DNA of 39,374 bases from an uncultured SAR86 cluster bacterium (GTDB lineage: Bacteria > Pseudomonadota > Gammaproteobacteria > Magnimaribacterales > D2472). Where the stretch lies: NCBI GenBank assembly GCA_902557965.1, contig CACECK010000007.1, positions 1 through 39,374 of the forward strand, given 5' to 3'. The position numbers were made by a program, and so were the translations under genes. Of the stretch, positions 32,923 through 39,374 are shown in pieces; position 1 is the stretch's first letter, and each line of letters begins with the position of its first letter. The notes under the pieces are model-generated. The model saw only the letters and a program-made list of their open reading frames with translations. It made no database searches and was not told the DNA's origin.

Positions 32923-34305
32923 TTAATTATTTGTCTTAATATATTCAAAGATTGAATTATCATTAGTGCTTAGTTTCTCTGCTTTTTCTTTTTTATTTAA
33001 AACAGCACTTAATTTATTTGGCATATCTGTATGCAGGCTTGCATTGCTTAGAGCAGTTGGAAATTTAGCTGGGTGAGCGGTAGACAATATTACAGTTTTG
33101 CTTACTAAAGCATCTTTAAGACTCCTTACTGCGTCTGCTGCAACTGCAGTGTGGGGATCCATGACGTAATTATATTTATTAAAATAATATTGCATACACT
33201 TATATGTAGAGATGTCATCAGAGCTATAGCTTAAGAATAATTCTGAGGATTTACTCCATATACTTTGGTCTATATGTATACTATTTTCTGGAAATCTTGA
33301 ATACAATTTAGAACACATTTCAGCATCACGATTTAAATAGAAATCATACAAAAGTCTTTCAAAGTTACTTGCAATACTTATATCCATACTAGGAGAAATT
33401 GTTTCATTTACCTCATTTTTTGAGTAATCATTGTTTCTAAAAAATCTATCTAAAATATCATTAGAATTTACTGCAACAACTATTTTAGATAAAGGCATGC
33501 CCATTTTAGAAGCAGCATAACATGCAAATACATTTCCAAAATTTCCTGTTGGTACTGAAAAATTTAATGGTTCTGAAAGCTTATTTATTTTTAATGAGAC
33601 ATAAAAATAATAACAAATTTGCCCGACAATTCTTACCCAGTTTATTGAATTTATTGCTAATAAATATTGATCATCTTTTAAAAAAGTTCTTTCATTAAAA
33701 CCTTTTTTTACAATGTCCTGACAATCATCAAATGAACCACTAGCCAGAATAGGATAAACATTATTCTTATCAACTGTAGTCATCTGTTTTCTCTGGATTT
33801 CAGACATATTTCCTTCTGGTATAAGAATGAAGCTTTTTATTAAATCAAATTCTTTACATGCGTCTATAGCCGCAGGTCCTGTATCTCCAGAGGTTGCTCC
33901 TAAGACTATCGCAGTTTTATTTTGAGTTTGTAAAGTTTTGTTAAAGAATGCAGCTGCGAGTTGAAGCCCAAAATCTTTAAATGCAGCAGTTGGTCCATGA
34001 AATAACTCTAGTATCGACACTGTTTCGTTTATGTTGAAGATATTTATGTAATCTTTTTTTTCAAAATCATGCCATGTTTTATCAAGAATCTTATTTACTT
34101 CAGCTCTATCAAAGGATGAATCAGTAAACAAAGGAACGATATGTTTAGCCACATCAATAAAGTTATCACAACTTCTTAAGTCATTAATATTTACTTCAGG
34201 CCAATAATCTGGGATAAATAGACCGCCGTCTTGGGCAAGTCCTTGCATAAGAACTTCCTCAAAAGTTTTATTGCTATCTTTACCTCTGGTGCTATGAAAA
34301 AGCAT
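32923..34305 (-). CDS. thrC: Threonine synthase
   Basis: ThrC converts O-phosphohomoserine to threonine. The 460-residue product is the longer proteobacterial type: N-terminal TRGKDSNKTFEEVLMQGLA and DGGLFIP, the PLP lysine in HGPTAAFKDFGLQLAA, ATSGDTGPAAID and SVPTGNFGNVFACYAA. It starts 2 nt after the hom stop, forming the threonine branch pair hom-thrC as in Pseudomonas. Confidence 0.97.
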   Translation of the reverse strand: MLFHSTRGKDSNKTFEEVLMQGLAQDGGLFIPDYWPEVNINDLRSCDNFIDVAKHIVPLFTDSSFDRAEVNKILDKTWHDFEKKDYINIFNINETVSILELFHGPTAAFKDFGLQLAAAFFNKTLQTQNKTAIVLGATSGDTGPAAIDACKEFDLIKSFILIPEGNMSEIQRKQMTTVDKNNVYPILASGSFDDCQDIVKKGFNERTFLKDDQYLLAINSINWVRIVGQICYYFYVSLKINKLSEPLNFSVPTGNFGNVFACYAASKMGMPLSKIVVAVNSNDILDRFFRNNDYSKNEVNETISPSMDISIASNFERLLYDFYLNRDAEMCSKLYSRFPENSIHIDQSIWSKSSELFLSYSSDDISTYKCMQYYFNKYNYVMDPHTAVAADAVRSLKDALVSKTVILSTAHPAKFPTALSNASLHTDMPNKLSAVLNKKEKAEKLSTNDNSIFEYIKTNN

Positions 34306-34307
34306 TT

Positions 34308-35570
34308 TTAATCTAATTCAATTCTTATAGATCTTACTGCATCTACAGAATCAAGCTTTTTTAGAGTCTGAAGCAAATCTTTATGATCTTTTTCAACAAA
34401 TAAATCTGTAATGATAACTATAGGAACCATATTATTTTTAAGGTTTTCTTTTTGGACAATTGATTCGATACCAATTTTCTTTTTTGCAAATTGTGAAGTT
34501 ATTAAGGCCATAACCCCAGGAACGTCTTCAGCTTCAATATAAAAATAATATTGAAAACTTAAACTTAAAAAATTAATCAATTTATTTTTACTTTTTGAGT
34601 TTTTTTCTGAAAAATTATCATTAGAATTTGCTAGATGAACCAAATCAGATATTACACCCGAAGCAGTTGATTCTTGACCAGCCCCTGATCCTGCAATATG
34701 AAGAGTCCCTAGTAAATCAGTTTCAACCTCAATTCCATTTCGAACACTTTTTAGATTTGCTAAATATGAATTTATCTTAATTAGAACTGGATGAGCTCTT
34801 AATTCAATTTGGTCCTCATTTAATTTTGTTACAGCTAGGTGCTTTACTGTGTATCCCATTTCTTTAGCATATTTGAAATCAATTTTTTTTATGTTAGAAA
34901 TACCTTCTATATAAAAATCATTTGGAGGTAGAGGAGTTCCAAAAGCTAATGAAGATAGGATCCCTATCTTATGGGCTGCATCTAGGCCTTCAATATCAAA
35001 GGTTGGATCAGGTTCGGCATATCCCTCTTTTTGAGCTAGTTCTAGAGTAGGTTTAAAATCTGAACCCTCTTCCATATTTGATAATATAAAATTAGAAGTT
35101 CCGTTTAACATGCCTGCTATCTTGGTTACTTTATTTGCCGATAACTCTTCTGTTAAAAGTTTAATTATTGGTGTTCCAGCACAAACAGAGGATTCAAATA
35201 AAACCTTAACATTATTTAAATTTGCTTTTTCAAATATCTCATCTCCATGATGGAACAGAACTGCTTTGTTTGCAGTAACGACATTTATACCTTTGTTAAC
35301 AGATTTCAAAATCAATTCTCTAGCTACTTCTACCCCACCAATTAGTTCTACTAGCACATCAATATCATGATTTAAAACATCAAATATATCTCTTTCTATG
35401 GTTATATTTTTAGGATCACACTTTGGATTATCTCTTCTTGCTCCAATCACAACAATGTCAATCTGAGTATTGCTATTAGATTCGATTTGAATTCTATTAT
35501 CTTCAAGGGTTTTATACAAACCTGTTGCTACATTACCCCATCCACATATGCCAATTTTTAGTTTCTTCAT
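34308..35570 (-). CDS. hom: Homoserine dehydrogenase
   Basis: Hom reduces aspartate semialdehyde to homoserine, feeding threonine and methionine synthesis. The 420-residue monofunctional enzyme has the NAD(P) loop GICGWGNVATGLYKTL, NVVTANKAVLFHHGDE, GMLNGTSNFILSNM, the catalytic EGYAEPDPTFDIEGLDAAHK, and a C-terminal ACT domain (FYIEAEDVPGVMALITSQFA) for feedback by threonine. No aspartokinase fusion. It ends 2 nt before thrC and begins 2 nt after dsbC. Confidence 0.97.
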   Translation of the reverse strand: MKKLKIGICGWGNVATGLYKTLEDNRIQIESNSNTQIDIVVIGARRDNPKCDPKNITIERDIFDVLNHDIDVLVELIGGVEVARELILKSVNKGINVVTANKAVLFHHGDEIFEKANLNNVKVLFESSVCAGTPIIKLLTEELSANKVTKIAGMLNGTSNFILSNMEEGSDFKPTLELAQKEGYAEPDPTFDIEGLDAAHKIGILSSLAFGTPLPPNDFYIEGISNIKKIDFKYAKEMGYTVKHLAVTKLNEDQIELRAHPVLIKINSYLANLKSVRNGIEVETDLLGTLHIAGSGAGQESTASGVISDLVHLANSNDNFSEKNSKSKNKLINFLSLSFQYYFYIEAEDVPGVMALITSQFAKKKIGIESIVQKENLKNNMVPIVIITDLFVEKDHKDLLQTLKKLDSVDAVRSIRIELD

Positions 35571-35572
35571 TT

Positions 35573-36286
35573 TTATGACTTTAATAATTCTAGTAATTCT
35601 TCAGGTGGAACATAACCTGGAAGAAGGTTACCATTTGAAGTGATAATTGCAGGAGTTCCTGTAATGCCAATTTTTTTTCCAATCGCATAATGTTTTGCAA
35701 TGGGCTGAGTATCACAAAAGTCTAGATTTAGATCATCCCCTTTTTTTAGGCTTGTTATAGCCTTTTGAGGATTATTAGAACACCATGCTCCAACCATCTT
35801 TGTAAATGCATTGCTACCAATTCCTGATCTAGGGAATGCAGCATAATTAATACTTATACCAAGTTTATTATATTCACTAATTTCTTTGTGTAGTTTCCTA
35901 CAATAACCACACTCTACGTCTGTAAAGACTGTAACCGTATATTTTTGATTGTCTGATGGAAAGGATATATATTTAGAAGAGTCTAATTCTGATAATAATT
36001 CTTTTCTCTTGGTAGATATTTCTATGTCAGTGAGATTTAATATTTGATTTGATGTAATTTCAAACATGTCACCATAAATAAAATATGAACCATCATTTGA
36101 AACATATATAGGCTGAAGATCTCCATAGAAAACTTTATATATTCCAGGAAATTTTGACGGTTCTATAGATTCTATCTCTGCACCAGTCGGTAAAATTTGT
36201 TCAATTTTTTGTTTTATTTCATTCTCATCTGCACTTATGGATAAAAAAAACAAAAAACTTAATGTAATTATTAATTTATTTTTCAT
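35573..36286 (-). CDS. dsbC: Thiol:disulfide isomerase DsbC/DsbG
   Basis: DsbC reshuffles wrong disulfides in periplasmic proteins and is kept reduced by DsbD. The 237-residue product begins with a Sec signal (MKNKLIITLSFLFFLSISA), then the dimerisation domain (SKFPGIYKVFYGDLQPIYVS) and a thioredoxin-like domain with the CGYC active site (VFTDVECGYCRKLHKEI) and cis-Pro in GITGTPAIITSNG. Two further Cys (MVGAWCSNN, DLNLDFCDTQ) match the structural pair. It follows xerD directly as in relatives. Confidence 0.95.
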   Translation of the reverse strand: MKNKLIITLSFLFFLSISADENEIKQKIEQILPTGAEIESIEPSKFPGIYKVFYGDLQPIYVSNDGSYFIYGDMFEITSNQILNLTDIEISTKRKELLSELDSSKYISFPSDNQKYTVTVFTDVECGYCRKLHKEISEYNKLGISINYAAFPRSGIGSNAFTKMVGAWCSNNPQKAITSLKKGDDLNLDFCDTQPIAKHYAIGKKIGITGTPAIITSNGNLLPGYVPPEELLELLKS

Positions 36287-37177
36287 TTAACCCCTTGGAT
36301 GATGTTTTTTTAAAACTTCTCCAAGTCTTTGTTTAGCAATGTGAGTATATATTTGAGTAGTCGATAAGTCACTATGGCCGAGTAATAACTGAACTGATCT
36401 TAAGTCTGCGCCTCTATTTAGCAAATGAGTTGCAAAAGCATGTCTAAGGGTGTGAGGAGAAATGGAATCTTGAAGACCTTCCCTTGATAGATAGATCTTT
36501 ATCCTTTGCCAAAAACCTGTTCTTGTCATTTTTCTTCCTCTATTTGATATAAAAACTTCTTTAGCTAAAGACTTCTTTCTTTTTTTAAGGTAATAACTTA
36601 ATGAATCTGACGCTTTTTCTCCAAAAGGAATTAGTCTTTCTTTGGATCCTTTTCCTAGGACTTTTAAAACTGATCTCTCTATATCTATATCTGTTATTTT
36701 TAAATTTATTAACTCCGATATTCTCATTCCAGTTGCATAAAGCATTTCAATCATTGCTTTATCTCGAGTTTCAATATCCAATTCAATGTTTGGGCTTTGC
36801 AAAAGACGTTCAACCTCATCTTCAGACATTGATGAAGGCAAATATTGTTCTTTTTTTGGAGTTATTATTTCAGATAAAGGAGATGAGGATATAACCTTTT
36901 TTTTAATCAAGAATAAATAAAATGATTTAAGGCTTGATATTTTTCTATTTACTGATGAACTTTTGAGACCATTCTTGAAAAGATGAGCGACATATTCATT
37001 AATTGATGCCTCAGAAATATTTTTATAATCTTGTATATCTAGTTTATTTAACCAAGAAAGAAAATTATTTAAATCATTACTATATGCTTCAATAGTGTTT
37101 TTTGATAAGCCTTTCTCAACATATAGGAAAGTAAAAAAAGATCCTAGATTATGATCTTCTTTATACATATGATGCAT
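36287..37177 (-). CDS. xerD: Tyrosine recombinase XerD
   Basis: XerD resolves chromosome dimers at dif together with XerC and FtsK. The 296-residue product has the N-terminal SAM-like core-binding domain (FLYVEKGLSKNTIEAYSNDL) and the catalytic tetrad Arg (YATGMRISELINL), His-x-x-Arg (SPHTLRHAFATHLLNRGADL), His in LLGHSDLST and Tyr in TQIYTHIAKQRL. Housekeeping length and the rplS-xerD-dsbC order argue against a phage integrase. ATG 37177 is used; ATG at 37168 is an alternative. Confidence 0.96.
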   Translation of the reverse strand: MHHMYKEDHNLGSFFTFLYVEKGLSKNTIEAYSNDLNNFLSWLNKLDIQDYKNISEASINEYVAHLFKNGLKSSSVNRKISSLKSFYLFLIKKKVISSSPLSEIITPKKEQYLPSSMSEDEVERLLQSPNIELDIETRDKAMIEMLYATGMRISELINLKITDIDIERSVLKVLGKGSKERLIPFGEKASDSLSYYLKKRKKSLAKEVFISNRGRKMTRTGFWQRIKIYLSREGLQDSISPHTLRHAFATHLLNRGADLRSVQLLLGHSDLSTTQIYTHIAKQRLGEVLKKHHPRG

Positions 37178-37181
37178 TATA

Positions 37182-38102
37182 TTATTCTAATCTTTCTTTA
37201 ATCCTTGCAGATTTTCCAGATCTCTCTCTCAAATAGAAAAGCTTTGCCTGACGTACATCACCTTTTCTTTTTACTTTAATTGAATCAATCATTGGGCTGT
37301 GAGTTTGAAATGTTCTTTCAACACCAATACCACTTGAAATCTTTCTGACAATAAATGAAGAGTTAAGTCCAGCTTTTTTGACGCCCATGACAACACCTTC
37401 AAATGCTTGGAGCCTGGTTCTTTCTCCCTCTCTTACTTTTACAGATACTATTACAGTGTCTCCTGGTCGAAATTCAGGAATATCGTTCTTTAATTGTTGA
37501 TTTTCAAAATTGCTAATTATTTGAGATGGTGTTTTTTCTTCAAGTGAAACTTTAACTTCCTCTTCAGCTGGAGCTTCTTCTACTGGAGCTGCTTCTTCTG
37601 CAGGTGCTTCTTCTGCTGGAGCTTCTTCTGCTGGAGCTGCTTCCTCAGCTGGAGCTTCTTCTGTTAGTGTTTCCTCTGCAGCTGCTTCTTCTACAGGTGC
37701 TTCTTCAGCTGGTGTTTCTTCTGGAGCTGCTTCTTCTGCAGGTGCTTCTTCTACTGGAGCTGCTTCTTCTGCAGGTGCTTCTTCTTCTATTGGAGCTTCG
37801 GCAGCTGCTTCAGCCATAGCTGTAGCTGCATCATCTACTGCACTAGGTGATGATTGATTAAAGTGAAGATCCCATGCCTCTAATAGATTAGCTTTTGTTA
37901 AACTGATATCAAGATCTAGGCCATTTTCTTTAGCAACATTTACTATATCTGCTTTCTTCATCTTACTTAAAGATGATTTAGTTGGAATTTCAGAAGGCTC
38001 CTGGGGGCTGATTACCTCATTTTTTACTTCTTCAGGCGGAGACGAGCCACCAAAAATTCTGGAAAAAAAACCTTTTTTCTTGTTATCTTTGTTATCACTC
38101 AT
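37182..38102 (-). CDS. rplS: 50S ribosomal protein L19 with Rho-N/SAP-like and Glu/Ala/Pro-repeat extension
   Basis: L19 sits at the 30S-50S interface and is normally about 115-125 residues. This frame encodes 306. Residues ~192-306 are full L19 ([76 protein letters not shown]). Before it are: a basic tract and GFFSRIFGG (residues 8-19); a helical module at ~43-78 ([18 protein letters not shown], then [10 protein letters not shown]) resembling Rho-N/HeH/SAP nucleic-acid-binding folds; and a low-complexity Glu/Ala/Pro tract at ~92-182 ([18 protein letters not shown] repeats). The usual L19 start is replaced by [10 protein letters not shown] with no Met, so the extension is a real fusion in one frame. 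It lies 19 nt downstream of trmD in the conserved rpsP-rimM-trmD-rplS operon. Confidence 0.95.
   Translation of the reverse strand: MSDNKDNKKKGFFSRIFGGSSPPEEVKNEVISPQEPSEIPTKSSLSKMKKADIVNVAKENGLDLDISLTKANLLEAWDLHFNQSSPSAVDDAATAMAEAAAEAPIEEEAPAEEAAPVEEAPAEEAAPEETPAEEAPVEEAAAEETLTEEAPAEEAAPAEEAPAEEAPAEEAAPVEEAPAEEEVKVSLEEKTPSQIISNFENQQLKNDIPEFRPGDTVIVSVKVREGERTRLQAFEGVVMGVKKAGLNSSFIVRKISSGIGVERTFQTHSPMIDSIKVKRKGDVRQAKLFYLRERSGKSARIKERLE
37557..37829 (-). repeat. Imperfect tandem repeat encoding Glu/Ala/Pro tract in rplS
   Basis: About 270 nt of degenerate 12-18-nt units; read on the minus strand they encode variants of A-P-A-E-E and A-A-P-V-E-E. On the plus strand the units read like GCTTCTTCTGCAGGT or GCTTCTTCTGCTGGAGCT. 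Codons vary between units (GCA/GCT/GCC, GAA/GAG), so the repeats are not freshly duplicated, but unit number could still change by slippage. Confidence 0.85.
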
Positions 38103-38121
38103 AATAATTGCCTAAAATGGG

Positions 38122-38853
38122 CTATAGGATAGCCTTAGATGCCCATTCTTCCAAGAGTTTTTTTTGTTTTTTTGTTAATTTTATATCTTTTAATAAATCA
38201 GGTCTTTTAGTAAAAGTTTTTAATAAAGAATTTTCTTTTTTCCATTGCTCAATTTTCTTATGATTTCCGGACAAAAGTACCTCTGGAACCTGCATTGAAT
38301 CAAAGTTTTCTGGTTTTGTATAAACGTCACCCTTCAATAAACCATTTGAAAAAGTATCTTTCAAATAAGAATCCTTATTTCCCAAGGTTCCTGGAATATG
38401 TCTTGAAATAGCATCGATTAAACATATTGCGGCATACTCACCACCACTTAATACAAAATCACCGACTGAGATCTCCTCGTCTACATATTTATCAATTACT
38501 CTTTGATCAATGCCTTCATACCTTCCACAAATAATTGTTATGTTCTTCAATTTTGAAAGAGAAATTACTTTATTTTGGTTAAGTCTCTCTCCTTGGGGGG
38601 ACATAAATAAAACTTTACCAAGTTTCTTTTGATCAATTTGTTTCAGGGTTTTAACAATTGGTTCTGCGCTCATAACCATTCCCTCTCCACCCCCATATGG
38701 TTTTGAATCTATATGATTGTGCTTATTAGATGCGTTTTTTCTAATATCTAAAGCATCAAAAGATATGATTTTGTTTTTAATGGCTTTCGATAAAACGCCT
38801 GAATTTAAAACTTCAAATATTTCAGGAAAAATAGTTAATATATTAATATTCAT
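38122..38853 (-). CDS. trmD: tRNA (guanine37-N1)-methyltransferase
   Basis: TrmD places m1G37 in tRNAs with G36, guarding against frameshifting. From ATG 38853 the product has 243 residues and begins MNINILTIFPEIFEVLNSGV, the family N-terminus; an upstream start at 38868 would add five residues and overlap rimM. The trefoil-knot SAM site is visible (LFMSPQGERLNQ, IICGRYEGIDQRVIDKYVDE, ISVGDFVLSGGEYA), with the later TKPENFDSMQVPEVLLSGNH that contains the catalytic-loop region. Confidence 0.97.
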   Translation of the reverse strand: MNINILTIFPEIFEVLNSGVLSKAIKNKIISFDALDIRKNASNKHNHIDSKPYGGGEGMVMSAEPIVKTLKQIDQKKLGKVLFMSPQGERLNQNKVISLSKLKNITIICGRYEGIDQRVIDKYVDEEISVGDFVLSGGEYAAICLIDAISRHIPGTLGNKDSYLKDTFSNGLLKGDVYTKPENFDSMQVPEVLLSGNHKKIEQWKKENSLLKTFTKRPDLLKDIKLTKKQKKLLEEWASKAIL

Positions 38854-38857
38854 ATTT

Positions 38858-39374
38858 TTAATAATCACTTCGCCAATTTACTTTAATAACTTTTTTTTCA
38901 AAACTAACAGATTTTATAAATGTATCTTTTATGTATGGGATTAGTCTTTTTTCATTATCTATAGATTCAGAGGTAGGATTTACTAAAAGACAGTCATTTG
39001 CACCAAAATTATTAAGATCAACTACCGTACCTAATATATTACTTTCGTTAACATCTATAACTAACATTCCTATTAACTCATTCCAATAAACTTCATCATC
39101 TAATAGTTCTGGTAAATCTTCTTGGAGAATATAAATTTTTTCATTTGTATATTCTTTGACTAACTCGACATCATTAATGCCTTCTATTTTTGCAATAAAT
39201 TTAGAATTATTAGTTTTTATATATTTAAGCTGAATTCTACTATTATCTTCTAATCTGACATTATCTATGTAGTTAATTATATTTTTTTCAGGTGAGCAAT
39301 ATGAATTAAGAAAAAATTCGCCCTTTAAACCCCTTGGTTTACCAATTGATCCAATGCAAGTATTCTTATTTTTC
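38858..39374 (-). CDS. rimM: Ribosome maturation factor RimM (partial, N-terminus off the window)
   Basis: RimM binds S19 and helps mature the 30S head. The open frame runs from the right edge to TAA at 38858. Near the edge it reads CIGSIGKPRGLKGEFFLNSY, the conserved start of RimM, so only about the first five residues are missing. The C-terminal PRC-barrel shows VYWNELIGMLVIDVN, ILGTVVDLNNFGANDCLLV and a final RLIPYIKDTF segment. An internal ATG at 39067 is not the start because the conserved N-terminal domain lies upstream. It precedes trmD by 4 nt. Confidence 0.93.
   Translation of the reverse strand, partial: KNKNTCIGSIGKPRGLKGEFFLNSYCSPEKNIINYIDNVRLEDNSRIQLKYIKTNNSKFIAKIEGINDVELVKEYTNEKIYILQEDLPELLDDEVYWNELIGMLVIDVNESNILGTVVDLNNFGANDCLLVNPTSESIDNEKRLIPYIKDTFIKSVSFEKKVIKVNWRSDY

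Noticed and set aside
36287-37177. Phage-type integrase.
   Set aside because: Sequence motifs and the rplS-xerD-dsbC context identify the housekeeping XerD.
37604-37819. Leucine-rich plus-strand open frame opposite rplS.
   Set aside because: It is the antisense shadow of the Glu/Ala/Pro repeat (GAA/GCA codons read as CTT/CTG-type codons) and has no start signal or homology.

Overview
The window reads as chromosomal DNA from an AT-rich, streamlined marine-type gammaproteobacterium. I infer something close to SAR86 or a similar uncultured lineage from the gene order, the low GC, the near absence of spacer DNA and the Cys-Gly-run lipoproteins; the sequence alone does not prove the taxon. Nearly everything is core housekeeping, packed tightly. 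Genes in an operon overlap by 1, 4, 8, 11 or 14 nt, and four of the five convergent gene pairs are only 1-2 nt apart.

Layout, left to right. (1) 1-3138, minus strand: the queuosine/Sec operon queA-tgt-yajC-secD (secD runs off the left edge). (2) 3187-7321: tRNA-Leu(CAA), then an accessory pocket with two divergent surface lipoproteins, a seven-bladed FG-GAP propeller and a cadherin-like/cupredoxin protein, closed by a bidirectional terminator. (3) 7322-10433, minus: a small unknown gene, a DUF2805/TIGR03643 gene, rsmJ, uppP, a very short tsaB-like gene and adk. (4) 10430-18505, minus: rpoE-rseA-(Do protease)-lepA-lepB-rnc-era-recO-acpS. This is the order known from the Pseudomonas algU-muc region, but mucB, mucC and pdxJ are absent and the protease reading frame is broken at an A8 run. 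(5) 18544-20307: sdhE, ygfZ and ung. (6) 20308-27817: an AT-rich gap with DnaA boxes, an orphan ABC ATPase, glpK, then the class Ia ribonucleotide reductase genes nrdA-nrdB behind a region with a good NrdR box and DnaA boxes, and a GST. (7) 27820-32913: a short-chain dehydrogenase, malate dehydrogenase with a small partner gene, lysS and prfB. (8) 32923-39374, minus: (rpsP)-rimM-trmD-rplS-xerD-dsbC-hom-thrC, again a Pseudomonas-like order.

Most unusual items: ribosomal protein L19 (rplS) is fused to a ~190-residue N-terminal extension carrying a Rho-N/SAP-like helical domain and a ~90-residue Glu/Ala/Pro repeat; Tgt has lost two of the three zinc cysteines; the Do-type protease needs a one-base correction in A8 to join its signal peptide to the catalytic domain; a secreted lipoprotein carries a complete amicyanin-type copper site (His477, Cys521, His524, Met527); the TsaB homologue is about 60% of normal length; and RseA occurs without RseB. 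I found no CRISPR array, prophage, insertion sequence or rRNA.
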